A stretch of 64,000 bases of DNA. It comes from VRUE01 sp963704505. GTDB lineage: Bacteria > Actinomycetota > Thermoleophilia > Solirubrobacterales > 70-9. Both the position numbers and the translations under genes were made by a program. Below are positions 8,278 through 19,169 of the stretch, piece after piece. The stretch is from positions 2,294,001-2,358,000 of the forward strand of contig OY969912.1 in the NCBI GenBank assembly GCA_963704505.1, in the 5' to 3' direction. Position 1 is the first letter of the stretch. Each line of letters begins with the position of its first letter. Below the pieces are notes generated by a model. That model was given only the letters and a program-made list of their open reading frames with translations. It had not been told where the DNA came from and did no database searches.

Positions 8278-9741
8278 GTGCGGCCGGGGAGCAAGCGGCC
8301 GAGCGGCGCCGGCGGCCGCCGGCTGAGACCGCGCAACTGGCCGGTCCGCTGGCGTATCGCGGCGACCTCGGCGAGCCTGACCCTGATCATCCTGCTGGTC
8401 TTCGGAGGGGTGATCGGCAAGGTCGCCACCAACCGGATCCGCGACGACTTCAACCGCGAGGTGCGCGGCGCGACCCAGACCCTTGCGGCTGAACTCGAGA
8501 TCGCCTACACGCCCTTCGGGGAAATCGTCCGCGCGCCCCGTTTCAACGACTTCGTACGCCCCGATGAAGCGGAGATCCGCGTCTACGACGTCAACGGGAA
8601 CCTGATCGGCCACAGCGCAGGCGCCGCCTCCCTGGGCCCGGCGGAACTCGGGCTGACCACCTTCAACGGCAATCGGGTCGCAACCGGCGAAGTCCACAAC
8701 GACGAAGGGGTGACCTCCGGGTACGTCCAGTACGGGCGCAGCACCGCGCACGTCAACTCGACCATCGACCACCTCTGGATCTTCATCGCCGCCGGGGTGT
8801 TCGCCGGCGCCCTCCTGGCGAGCCTCGCCGGGCTCGCGATCGCCGGCCGCGCGATGAGGCCGATCTCATCGCTGACCGCGAGCGCCCGCAAGATCGCCGA
8901 CACCGGCGACCCCTCCCGCCACATGCCCCAGCCCAAAGCCGACGACGAGGTCGGCGAGCTGGCCCGCACCCTCGAGCAGATGCTTCGCTCGTTGGACGCG
9001 GCGCGCGCCGAGCGCGAGTCGGCGATGAAGAAGCAGCGCGAGTTCGTCGCCGACGCCTCGCACGAGCTGCGGACCCCCCTGACCAGCATCCTCGCCAACC
9101 TCGAGCTGCTCCAGGAATCGCTGCGCGAGCCCCAGTACGAGGACGACAGGGCGATGATCGGCTCCGCGCTGCGGTCCTCGCAGCGGATGAGCCGGCTCGT
9201 CTCCGACCTGCTGCTGCTCGCCAAGGCCGACGCGGGCAAGGCCGGCACCCACATGAGCTGCGACCTCGCCGAAGTCGCCGGCAACGCGGCTGTCGAGGCG
9301 GCGCCCCTGATGGGCGACCGCCGGCTCTCGGTGGAGAACGACCACCCCCTGCGGATCGACGGGAATCCGGACGAGCTGCACCGGATGGTCCTCAACCTGC
9401 TCGACAACGCAGCCCGACACACGCCTCCCGGCTCTTCGGTCGACCTCCGGCTCCACGCCGAGGAAGGCGACGCCGTGGTCGAGGTCGCCGACGACGGGCC
9501 GGGGATCCCGCCCGCGGTCCGGGGCCAGGTCTTCGATCGCTTCGTTCGCGGCGACGGGCCCGCCGACACCGCCACCGGCCCAGGCAGCGGCCTCGGGCTG
9601 GCGATCGTCAGTGCCGTGGCGGAATCCCACGGAGGCACGGCCAGCGTCAGCGAGTCCAATCACGGCGGGGCGCTGTTCCGCGTCAGCCTGCCCCTCGCCG
9701 GCGCTGAGATACCTATTACGCCCGCTTTAGATCGCCTTTAG
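8278..9741 (+). CDS. Sensor histidine kinase (partner of the preceding regulator)
   Basis: A 487-residue membrane kinase. It has a first transmembrane helix (about 25-48), an extracytoplasmic sensor loop of about 115 residues, a second helix (about 167-190), HAMP, HisKA with phospho-His262 in FVADASHELRTPLTS, and a HATPase domain with the N box NLLDNAARHTP, G1 DDGPGIPP and G2 GSGLGLAIV. GTG start two nt after the regulator stop. The sensor loop has no recognisable ligand motif. Transcription is closed by a strong hairpin at 9776-9822. Confidence 0.92.
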   Translation: MRPGSKRPSGAGGRRLRPRNWPVRWRIAATSASLTLIILLVFGGVIGKVATNRIRDDFNREVRGATQTLAAELEIAYTPFGEIVRAPRFNDFVRPDEAEIRVYDVNGNLIGHSAGAASLGPAELGLTTFNGNRVATGEVHNDEGVTSGYVQYGRSTAHVNSTIDHLWIFIAAGVFAGALLASLAGLAIAGRAMRPISSLTASARKIADTGDPSRHMPQPKADDEVGELARTLEQMLRSLDAARAERESAMKKQREFVADASHELRTPLTSILANLELLQESLREPQYEDDRAMIGSALRSSQRMSRLVSDLLLLAKADAGKAGTHMSCDLAEVAGNAAVEAAPLMGDRRLSVENDHPLRIDGNPDELHRMVLNLLDNAARHTPPGSSVDLRLHAEEGDAVVEVADDGPGIPPAVRGQVFDRFVRGDGPADTATGPGSGLGLAIVSAVAESHGGTASVSESNHGGALFRVSLPLAGAEIPITPALDRL

Positions 9742-9775
9742 CGGCCGGCCGTAGGTTTTTTCGCGGACGAGACAC

Positions 9776-9822
9776 GGGGCCCGCCGGGTTCTCCCCAACA
9801 GCCTCCGGCGGGCCCCTTTAAA
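9776..9822 (+). terminator. Rho-independent terminator of the two-component operon
   Basis: A perfect 12-bp stem (GGGGCCCGCCGG at 9776-9787 with its complement at 9805-9816) and a 17-nt loop, followed by TTTA. It sits between convergent operons and slightly overlaps the end of rnj on the other strand. The T tract is short, and the minus-strand side has none. Confidence 0.8.
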
Positions 9823-11479
9823 CCTCGACCACCACCGGCAGCACCATCGGCCGCCTCTTCAGCTTCTCGTAGACGAACTTCGCGACCGCGTCGTGAAGGT
9901 CTTCCTGAATCAGGTTCAGCTCGCGGGTCTTCGCCTTGGCGGCGGCCTCCAGAGCGTCCTCGGCGACGTCCTGAAGGTCTTCGACCAGGTCGCCGGCCTC
10001 CTCGAGGAAGGCGACTCCGCGGAAGATGACCTCCGGGTCGGCGACAACGGCGCCGTCGTCGGAAGAGATCGTCGCGACGACGATGAAGATGCCGTCGGCG
10101 GAGATCGCCCGCCGGTCGCGCAGTGCGACGTCGTCGGGCTCGCCGACGTTGACCCCGTCGACGAAGATCGTTCCGGCGTGGATGTCCTCGCCGAACCTGG
10201 CGCCCTTCTCGTCGAGCTCCAGCGCGAGGCCGTTGCGACCCTGGAAGACGTTCTTCGCCTCGATCCCGACCGACTGGGCAAGTTCCGAGTGCAGTCGCAG
10301 GCGCTTGTAATCGCCGTGGATCGGCAGCACGTACTTGGGCTTGGTCAGGTTGATCATCAGCTTCAGCTCCTCCTGATAGCCATGACCCGAGGCGTGGATC
10401 GGCGCGTCTTTGGCGGTCACGACGGTGGCGCCGATCTCATAGATGCGATCGATCGTTTCGTTGACGGCGCGCTCGTTGCCGGGCACCGGGCTGGCCGAGA
10501 AGACGACCGTGTCGCCGGAGTGCAGCTCGACGTCGCGGTGGTCGTTGTTGGCCATCCGGCGCAGGGCAGAGAGCGGCTCGCCCTGGCTGCCGGTCGAGAT
10601 CACCACGACCTTCTCGTCGGGGAAGTTCTCGATCTCCCGAGGCTGGATGAAGAGTCCCTGCGGCGCGTTGGCGATGCCGAGGTTGGAGGCGATGTTGAAG
10701 TTCTTGCGCATCGAGCGGCCGACCAGGGCCACCCGCCGGTCGAGCTTCACGGCAGCGTCGATCACCTGCTGGACGCGATGGATGTTGGAGGCGAAGGAGG
10801 TGACGATGATCCGGCCCTTGCAGTCGGAGAAGGTCTCCAGCAGCGCCGGCCCGACGCTCGACTCCGACGGGGAGATCCCGGGCCGGTCGGCGTTGGTCGA
10901 GTCGCCGCAGAGAAGCAACAGGCCGTCGCGGCCGATCTCGGCCAGCCTCGAGATGTCGGCCGGACGCCCGTCGACGGGCGTCTGGTCGAACTTGTAATCG
11001 CCGGTCATCAGCATCGAGCCGAGCTCGGTCTTGAGCAGGACCCCGCGCATGTCCGGGATCGAATGCGAGAGGTGGACGAGCTCGAGCTGGAACGGGCCGA
11101 CTCGAACCGACTCGCCGGCCGGCAGCTCCTGCAGCGGCGCGTCGCTGAGCTTGTGCTCGTCGAGCTTCGAGCGGACCATGCCGATCGTCAGCAGGCCGCC
11201 GTAGATGACCGGCGGCTCGCCGATCTCCCGGAGCACGTATGGCAGGGCGCCGACGTGATCCTCGTGGCCGTGGGTGAGCACGATCGCCTCGATGTCGTCG
11301 GCACGCTCACGCAGGTAGGAGAAGTCCGGCAGGACGAGGTCGATGCCGAGCATCTCCGGAGTCGGGAAAGCGAGGCCCGTGTCGATGACGACGATGCGGC
11401 CGTCGTATTCGACCACGGTCATGTTCTTGCCGATCTCCCCCAGCCCGCCGAGCGGGATGACGCGAAGTTTCTTGGCCAT
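9818..11479 (-). CDS. rnj: Ribonuclease J
   Basis: A 553-residue beta-CASP metallo-beta-lactamase nuclease with 5'-exo and endo activity in mRNA decay and rRNA maturation. The metal-binding motif LTHGHEDH (H70, H72, D74, H75) is present, as are GDYKFD, the beta-CASP region and HASGHGYQEE. The start ATG gives the family-typical MAKKLRVIPLGGLGEIGKNM and lies 5 nt after the dapA stop. The pnp-peptidase-dapB-dapA-rnj order matches the arrangement in many Gram-positive genomes. Confidence 0.96.
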   Translation of the reverse strand: MAKKLRVIPLGGLGEIGKNMTVVEYDGRIVVIDTGLAFPTPEMLGIDLVLPDFSYLRERADDIEAIVLTHGHEDHVGALPYVLREIGEPPVIYGGLLTIGMVRSKLDEHKLSDAPLQELPAGESVRVGPFQLELVHLSHSIPDMRGVLLKTELGSMLMTGDYKFDQTPVDGRPADISRLAEIGRDGLLLLCGDSTNADRPGISPSESSVGPALLETFSDCKGRIIVTSFASNIHRVQQVIDAAVKLDRRVALVGRSMRKNFNIASNLGIANAPQGLFIQPREIENFPDEKVVVISTGSQGEPLSALRRMANNDHRDVELHSGDTVVFSASPVPGNERAVNETIDRIYEIGATVVTAKDAPIHASGHGYQEELKLMINLTKPKYVLPIHGDYKRLRLHSELAQSVGIEAKNVFQGRNGLALELDEKGARFGEDIHAGTIFVDGVNVGEPDDVALRDRRAISADGIFIVVATISSDDGAVVADPEVIFRGVAFLEEAGDLVEDLQDVAEDALEAAAKAKTRELNLIQEDLHDAVAKFVYEKLKRRPMVLPVVVEV

Positions 11480-11484
11480 CAGCC

Positions 11485-12366
11485 CTATCCCGCCGTCACC
11501 GCGACGCCGACGGTCTCGAGGGCCGCCTTGATCGCTTCTCGCTGAGGCTCGCTGACTTCGACCATCGGCAGCCGCAGGACTCCGCAGGGGATCGCCCCGG
11601 TCAGCTCGAGGGCCGCCTTCAGGGGCATCGGGTTGGTCGTCACCCCGAGCACGTCGTAAAGGGGAGTGAGGCCGGCGTCGATCTCGCGGGCGCGATCGAG
11701 GTCTCCGGCCTGGGCCGCGTCCCAGATCTCGCGCATCTGCGGGCCGACGAGATGCGAGGCGACCTGGATCCCCCCGGCGAGGCCGAGTTCGAGGGTCCTG
11801 AGGAAGATGTCGTCATTGCCGGCGAGGACCGTCAGACCGTCGATCGGCCCGAGCTCGTCGTTGTTCGCCTGCTTGACCGCGACCACCGAATCGATCTGCG
11901 CCAGCTCGGCTAGTTCATCGGGTGAGACGTTGACGATCACCCGCGAAGGGATGTTGTAGGCGATCAGCGGCAAGTCGGGAACGGCTTCGGCGATCGCTTC
12001 GAAATGGGCGACGATCCCGGCCCGGTTCGGCTTGTTGTAGTACGGGGTGACGATCAGCGCAGCTTCGGCGCCGGCCTCCGCCGCGGCCCGCGTCGCCTCG
12101 ATCGAGTGGCGGGTGTCGTTTGTCCCGGTCCCGCAGACGACCAGCGCCTCGCCGCCGCCGATCTCCTCGACAACCGCTCGCAGCAGGCCTATGTGCTCCT
12201 CGTCATCGAGAGTCGCGGCCTCGCCGGTGGAGCCGGCGACGACGACGCCATGGGACCCGTTCTCGATCAGGGAGGAGGCGAGCGCGCGCGCTGCGCCCTC
12301 GTCGACCCTGCCCTCCTCATCGAAGGGAGTGGCCATCGCCGTCAGTAGTCCACCGATCTCGGTCAT
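11485..12366 (-). CDS. dapA: 4-hydroxy-tetrahydrodipicolinate synthase
   Basis: Condenses pyruvate with aspartate semialdehyde, the first committed step to diaminopimelate and lysine. The 293-residue TIM barrel has VAGSTGEAATLDDEE, the ALIVTPYYNKPN region with the catalytic Tyr, and the Schiff-base Lys in SVVAVKQAN. The ATG at 12366 gives the normal length; the frame extends upstream into dapB without homology. dapB lies 19 nt before it and rnj 5 nt after. Confidence 0.95.
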   Translation of the reverse strand: MTEIGGLLTAMATPFDEEGRVDEGAARALASSLIENGSHGVVVAGSTGEAATLDDEEHIGLLRAVVEEIGGGEALVVCGTGTNDTRHSIEATRAAAEAGAEAALIVTPYYNKPNRAGIVAHFEAIAEAVPDLPLIAYNIPSRVIVNVSPDELAELAQIDSVVAVKQANNDELGPIDGLTVLAGNDDIFLRTLELGLAGGIQVASHLVGPQMREIWDAAQAGDLDRAREIDAGLTPLYDVLGVTTNPMPLKAALELTGAIPCGVLRLPMVEVSEPQREAIKAALETVGVAVTAG

Positions 12367-12385
12367 CGCGTCAGCGTACCTTCCC

Positions 12386-13057
12386 CTAGAGGAGGTTCTC
12401 CAGCCCGACCGTGAAGCGCTGTGGAAGGGAGCCGACCTCACGCACCGCGAGCAGCACCCCAGGCATGAACGAACGGCGGTCGATCGAGTCGTGGCGGACG
12501 CTGAGCGTCTGCCCCTCGCCGCCGAAGATGACCTCCTGGTGTGCGACCAGGCCGGGCAGCCGAACCGAGTGGATCGGCTCGTGGACGTCGCCACCGGCGG
12601 CGCGGATCAACTCCGCGGTCCGCTTGGCCGTGCCCGAGGGAGCGTCGAGCTTCTTATCGTGGTGAAGCTCGACGATCTCGCAATCGGGCATGTGGCGGGC
12701 GATCGTCTGCGAGACCTCCATCAGCAGGACCGCGCCGATCGCGAAGTTGGCCGCGACGAAGCACTTGGCCTTGCCCGACGAAGCCTCGGCGGCCTCGCGC
12801 AGGGAGTCGACCTCGAAGCCGGTGGTGCCGACAACGGCGTGCACGCCCGCCTCGAGACAGGCGCGGACGTTGGCGACCGCCGTGTCCGGGGTGGTGAAAT
12901 CGACGACGACGTCGGCGTCGCCGAGGGTCTCGGCCAGCTCGACGCCGAGCGCCGGATCCGCCCGCGCGACCAGCTCCAGGTCATCGGCACCGTCGACCGC
13001 CTCGCAGACGGCCTCTCCCATGCGCCCGGCGGCGCCAGACGCGACGACTCGGATCAT
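12386..13057 (-). CDS. dapB: 4-hydroxy-tetrahydrodipicolinate reductase
   Basis: Reduces the DapA product with NAD(P)H in the diaminopimelate pathway. The 223-residue protein has the Rossmann motif ASGAAGRMG near the N-terminus, GTTGF, and the family signature ELHHDKKLDAPSGTA with the catalytic His pair and Lys. It is somewhat shorter than the roughly 245-270 residues of most homologues. Its ATG overlaps the stop of the M16 peptidase gene (ATGA). Confidence 0.95.
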   Translation of the reverse strand: MIRVVASGAAGRMGEAVCEAVDGADDLELVARADPALGVELAETLGDADVVVDFTTPDTAVANVRACLEAGVHAVVGTTGFEVDSLREAAEASSGKAKCFVAANFAIGAVLLMEVSQTIARHMPDCEIVELHHDKKLDAPSGTAKRTAELIRAAGGDVHEPIHSVRLPGLVAHQEVIFGGEGQTLSVRHDSIDRRSFMPGVLLAVREVGSLPQRFTVGLENLL

Positions 13058-14317
13058 GCAGCCGCGAGGCTCTCGCTGACCGGTGCCAGGGCCTGGCGGA
13101 AGCGGTCCTCGGAGCGGCCGACGCAGGCCGCGGAGAGGCTCTCCTCGCCGTAGAGGGCGGCGGCGAGCGCGGAGAGGTCCTCGACGCCGACGGCATCGAC
13201 TTTGGAGAGCATTTCGTCGAGGCTGTCGACGGGCTGGTCGAAGAGCGTTGCCCGCGAGATGCGGGTCATCCGCGCGGCCGTCGACTCGGCGGAGAGGACG
13301 AGGCGGCCCTTGACGCTCTCCTTCGCGCGGTCGAGCTCCTCGGCGGAGACGGGCTCTGAGCGCAGGCGCTCGAGCTCGGCGCCGATGATCGAGCAGGCCT
13401 CCTCGACGTTGTCCTCGCGGGTGCCGACGTAGGTGGCGACCAGCCCGGAGTCCGTGTACTGCTCGGTGTAGGAGCCGACCGCGTAGGCGAGGCCGCGCTT
13501 CTCACGGACCTCGCTGAAGAGCCTTGACGAGGTCGAGCCGCCGAAGATCGCGTCGAGGACGGCCAGTGCGTAGCGGCGCTCGTCGTCGCGGACGATGCCC
13601 GGAGCGCCGAAGCAGATGTGGTACTGCTCGGTGTCCTTCTCCTGGAAGCAGAGGCGGGCCGAGTCGTCGGCGGGCGAAGCGACAGCCCCGTTGCCGCCCG
13701 AGGCGGGGTTCACAAGGCGTTCGGCGAGCTCGACGATCCGCCCGTGCTCGAGATGCCCGGCGGCGCCGACGACGACGTTGGCGCCGCTGTAGCGGGCCTG
13801 GTGGTAGGCCTCGATGTCGGGAATCGGGATCGAGGCGATCACGTCCGCCTCGCCGAGCACGCGCCTGCCCAGCGGATGGCCGCCGAAGACGGCCTCGGCC
13901 AGATAGTCATGTACACGGTCCTGCGGCTCGTCCTCGTACATCGCGATCTCCTCGAGCACGACCTCGCGCTCGGAGTCGATTTCGGGATACGTCGGCGCCA
14001 GCAGCATTTCGGAGAGCAGCTCGAAGACCTCGTCGGTGTGCTCGTCGAGGAAGCGCGCGTGCAGGTGCGTCGTCTCCTTGCCGGTCGCCGCGTTGACCGA
14101 GGCGCCGAGCCCGTCGAACCGCTCGGAGATCTCGATCGCCGAGTAACGGCTGGTGCCCTTGAACAGCAGGTGCTCGAGAAAGTGGGAGACCCCGGCCTGC
14201 GCCGGGGTCTCGTCACGGGATCCCGTCCTGACCCAGAGGCCGAGCGCGACGGAGCGCACCGAAGGAACCTCTTCGGTTACGACCCGTGCGCCCGAGCCGA
14301 GCTCGGTTAGCTGATGC

Positions 14318-14325
<8 letters not shown>
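13054..14325 (-). CDS. M16-family zinc peptidase (processing-peptidase-like)
   Basis: A 423-residue insulinase-type peptidase with the inverted zinc motif HFLEH (H48, E51, H52), followed by LLFKGTSRYSAIEI, and the downstream Glu region typical of M16B single-chain enzymes (PepR/YmxG type). GTG at 14325 is preferred: it overlaps the pnp stop (GTGACTGA) and gives VTEHQLTELGSG; the longer frame would run into pnp coding sequence. Its substrate is unknown. It sits in the conserved pnp-M16-dapB-dapA-rnj cluster. Confidence 0.9.
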
Positions 14326-16564
<2,239 letters not shown>

Positions 16565-16607
16565 TTAGTTTTTACCTCCGGCCGCCCGGTTGGCGACCCT
16601 TTTCGAT

Positions 16608-17075
16608 TCAGAACTCTCGTTCTCTGTCGAGTGGAGAGTAGAAGATCGCCGGTGTCGCCGTCACTCCGGCCCGGATTCCCGACTCGAAATCTCCCCGCAC
16701 GCGTCGCTCGACCTCGGCCGAGCGACGATCCGCCTCGAAGCGCTCGAGATCGAGGCCCAGCTCCTCCCCGCGCCGCCACAGGTGAGGGTCGTCGACATGG
16801 CCGCGGTCGGCGTAGAGCGAGTCGACCATCTCGAAAAAGCGGCCCTGCATCCCGGCCGCCTCGGCCGCGGCGTGCAGAGCGGGCGAGCGCGGGTGCTTGC
16901 TGGCAAGAGGGAAGTGGCGGAAGGCGAGCCGCGCGGGGCGCGCGGCGATCTCGACCCAGGCGGCGGCGCACTGGGCGCAGCCGAGATCGCCGTAGATGAT
17001 CAGGTCGGTGCCCTCGCCGCGCAGGTGGTCCCCTGCCCCGAGCGGGGGCACGGACGCACTCGTCAGCTCGGTCAA
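16608..17075 (-). CDS. DsbA-like thioredoxin-fold protein
   Basis: A 155-residue thioredoxin-fold protein with redox motif CAQC (C33, C36) in DLGCAQCAAAW and the cis-Pro loop TATPAIF near the C-terminus. The helical insert seen in DsbA-type oxidoreductases lies between. No signal peptide is obvious, so it may act in the cytoplasm beside the adjacent peroxiredoxin. The start is probably TTG, one nt after the peroxiredoxin stop; an in-frame GTG eight codons later is the alternative. Confidence 0.8.
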   Translation of the reverse strand: MTELTSASVPPLGAGDHLRGEGTDLIIYGDLGCAQCAAAWVEIAARPARLAFRHFPLASKHPRSPALHAAAEAAGMQGRFFEMVDSLYADRGHVDDPHLWRRGEELGLDLERFEADRRSAEVERRVRGDFESGIRAGVTATPAIFYSPLDREREF

Positions 17076-17076
17076 A

Positions 17077-17526
17077 CTAGGCGAGGGCGTCGAAGATGAC
17101 GTTGGCTCCGGGGGCCTCCCCGGGGCTGGGCGATTCGTAGGTCCACTCGACCTTGCCGTCCTCGTCGATCAGGACCAGCGTGCGGTTGGCGATTCCGGGG
17201 CCGTCGAGGTAGGAGCCGTATGCCCTGGCGACCTCGCCCTTGGGCTCGAAGTCGGAGAGCAGCGTGATGTCGGTCCCCAGCTTCTCGCGGAACGCCTTGT
17301 TGGCGTGGGGCGAATCGACGCTGACGCCGACCAGATCGACGCCTTTGGCCTCGATCTCGCCTTTGACCTCCTGGTAAACCGAGAACTGGTTCGAGCAGAC
17401 CCCGCTGAAGGCGGCCGGATAGAAGACGAGCATCACCTTCCTGCCGCGGAAGTCGGACAGGGAGACGTCCTCTTTGTCCTGATTGCTCAGGGTGAAGTCC
17501 GGCGCTGCCTCGCCGGTGGAGATCAT
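17077..17526 (-). CDS. Peroxiredoxin (AhpE-like)
   Basis: A 149-residue thiol peroxidase with peroxidatic Cys44 in YPAAFSGVCSNQ, matching the PxxxF(S/T)xxC motif, and the TLVLIDEDGKV beta hairpin. It lacks an obvious resolving Cys, as in 1-Cys AhpE-type enzymes, so the coupled DsbA-like protein next door is a candidate reductant (inference). The ATG overlaps the rpsO stop (ATGA). Confidence 0.88.
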   Translation of the reverse strand: MISTGEAAPDFTLSNQDKEDVSLSDFRGRKVMLVFYPAAFSGVCSNQFSVYQEVKGEIEAKGVDLVGVSVDSPHANKAFREKLGTDITLLSDFEPKGEVARAYGSYLDGPGIANRTLVLIDEDGKVEWTYESPSPGEAPGANVIFDALA

Positions 17527-17792
17527 TTGCGCAGGCCGAGCTCGGCGACCAGGGCGCGGTAGCGCTCCAGGTCACGGCGCTCCAGGTAGCGGAGCATGCG
17601 GCGGCGCTTGCCGACGAGCATCAACAGGCCGCGGCGCGAATGATGGTCTTTCGCGTGCGTGCGCAGGTGCTCGGTGAGCTCGTTGATCCGCTCGGTCGCA
17701 AGTGCGATCTGCACCTCGGCGGAACCGGTGTCGCCATCGGCCCGGCCGTGTTTGCCGATCAGCTCGCTCTTTTTTTCTTTGGTCAGTCCCAT
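17523..17792 (-). CDS. rpsO: 30S ribosomal protein S15
   Basis: An 89-residue S15 with family signatures TGSAEVQIALATERI, LTEHLRTHAKDHHSRRGLL and KRRRMLRYLERRD. The ATG at 17792 gives the exact family length. The leader is unusual: a strong hairpin and a six-T tract end 4 nt before the start codon and no Shine-Dalgarno sequence is visible. The downstream peroxiredoxin, DsbA-like gene and pnp follow closely, keeping the rpsO-pnp pairing with two redox genes inserted. Confidence 0.96.
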   Translation of the reverse strand: MGLTKEKKSELIGKHGRADGDTGSAEVQIALATERINELTEHLRTHAKDHHSRRGLLMLVGKRRRMLRYLERRDLERYRALVAELGLRK

Positions 17793-17796
17793 TGCG

Positions 17797-17826
17797 AAAA
17801 AACGCCGCGCACATAAGTGCGGCGGC
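17797..17826 (-). terminator. Terminator-like hairpin in the rpsO leader
   Basis: Read on the minus strand, GCCGCCGCAC-TTAT-GTGCGCGGC forms a 9-bp stem with one bulge, followed by G and six T (17802-17797), then CGCA and the ATG of rpsO. It has intrinsic-terminator form but lies inside the leader. It could be an attenuator, the S15 autoregulatory structure, or simply a terminator for transcripts arriving from ribF. Confidence 0.6.
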
Positions 17827-17913
17827 CGATGGAAGCTAGCACAGACGCAGGGCTGAAACGCCGCGGAATCGCCGCGGAATGCATGCGTCGACAGGCGCAG
17901 GTTGAGTGGCGGC

Positions 17914-18276
17914 ATGTGCCGCGCAACCGCCCTGATCGCGATCGTCGCCGTCTGCCTGGCCCTGCCGGTGGCCGCCGGTGCCGCCGGGCCTCCGGCCCAG
18001 TCAGGGGCGGTGCGCGCGGTGAAGGAAGAAATCGGCAACCGCTGGCTGTTGCTGGAGACCGTTCCGCACAGCATCCGCAGCCGCGGGGCGAGCGCCACGG
18101 TCGACTGCGATGAGGTCACGCGAGAGAGATTCCTCTGCTCCTGGAGCGCCAGCAACGAAATCCACGGCCAGGCCGCCGAAGGCTTCGCGCTGGTCAGGCC
18201 GCGCCCGCAGGCCGACCCCGCGGCAAGGCTGTTCGCCGAGGTCTGCACCGCTCGCGGCGTCCTGCCCTGCGTCTGA
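17914..18276 (+). CDS. Small secreted protein of unknown function
   Basis: A 120-residue protein with a typical signal peptide (hydrophobic ALIAIVAVCLALPVAAGAA at the N-terminus, cleavage likely after an AxA motif). The mature part is small, with four cysteines besides two in the signal region, which may form disulfides. I do not recognise the family. It is transcribed divergently from rpsO and convergently to ribF, apparently as a single gene. An in-frame TTG at 17902 is an alternative start. Confidence 0.6.
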   Translation: MCRATALIAIVAVCLALPVAAGAAGPPAQSGAVRAVKEEIGNRWLLLETVPHSIRSRGASATVDCDEVTRERFLCSWSASNEIHGQAAEGFALVRPRPQADPAARLFAEVCTARGVLPCV

Positions 18277-18281
18277 GCCGA

Positions 18282-19169
18282 TCAGCGGGTGAAGCCGTCG
18301 CAGACGCGCTGCGCGTCCTCGACGTCGACCTTCATCTGGGAGATCAGATCCTCGACCCCGGCGAAGCGCTTCTCGCCGCGCAGCCGCTCGACGAAGGCGA
18401 CCCTGAGCTCGGTGCCGTAGAGGTCCTGGTCGTAGTCGATGAGAAAGGTCTCGATCAACACCCCGCGCCCGGTCTCGAAGGTCGGGCGGACGCCGACGTT
18501 GACGGCCGCCGGGACCCCGTTGGCGAAGGCGGCGTAGACGCCGTGCCCGGGGATCACCAGGCTGTCGTCGGGAACGATGTTGGCGGTCGGGAAGCCGAGC
18601 TCGCGGCCGCGCTGGTCGCCGGGGACGACCGTTCCCTCGACCATGTAGGGCGCGCCGAGGCAATGGCGTGCGCCCTCCATGTCGCCGGCCGCGACCAGCG
18701 CCCGGATCCGGGTGGAGGAGACGGTCTCGCCGTCGACCTCGACCAGCGGCACCACCGTGGTCTCGAACTCCGGATGGGCGCCGAGCATCTCCGGGCCGCC
18801 CTTGGCCTTGGCGCCGAAGCGGAAGTTCTCCCCGACCGAGACACGCTCGGCCCGCAGCTTCTCGACCAGGACCCGCTCGATGAACTCCTCCGCGGTGAGC
18901 CGGGCGAACTCCTCGTCGAAGGGGACGACGACCAGCTCGCGGACGCCCAGCCCCTCGATCACGTCGCGCTTGACGCTGAAGGGCATGATCAGCTTCGGCA
19001 GTGCTTCCGGGTGGATCACCGAGAGCGGGTGGGGATCGAAGGTGAGGACGGTGTCGGCCCCTTTGATCACGGCCTGGTGACCGCGGTGGACGCCGTCGAA
19101 GGTGCCGATCGCGACGTGGCGCGGGCGCGGCTCTACATCGGGTAGCGAGGTGACCTCGATGTTGGGCAT
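18282..19169 (-). CDS. ribF: Bifunctional riboflavin kinase / FAD synthetase
   Basis: Converts riboflavin to FMN and FAD. The 295-residue protein has an N-terminal adenylyltransferase domain (GTFDGVHRGHQ, then FRFGAKAKG and SSTRIRALVAAGD) and a C-terminal flavokinase domain (GRELGFPTANI, GVYAA and NVGVRPTF). The ATG overlaps the truB stop by one base (TGATG). It is the last gene of the nusA-infB operon. Confidence 0.95.
   Translation of the reverse strand: MPNIEVTSLPDVEPRPRHVAIGTFDGVHRGHQAVIKGADTVLTFDPHPLSVIHPEALPKLIMPFSVKRDVIEGLGVRELVVVPFDEEFARLTAEEFIERVLVEKLRAERVSVGENFRFGAKAKGGPEMLGAHPEFETTVVPLVEVDGETVSSTRIRALVAAGDMEGARHCLGAPYMVEGTVVPGDQRGRELGFPTANIVPDDSLVIPGHGVYAAFANGVPAAVNVGVRPTFETGRGVLIETFLIDYDQDLYGTELRVAFVERLRGEKRFAGVEDLISQMKVDVEDAQRVCDGFTR

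Noticed and set aside
9893..11545. Long plus-strand open frame opposite rnj
   Set aside because: Shadow of RNase J codon bias, with no recognisable domain.
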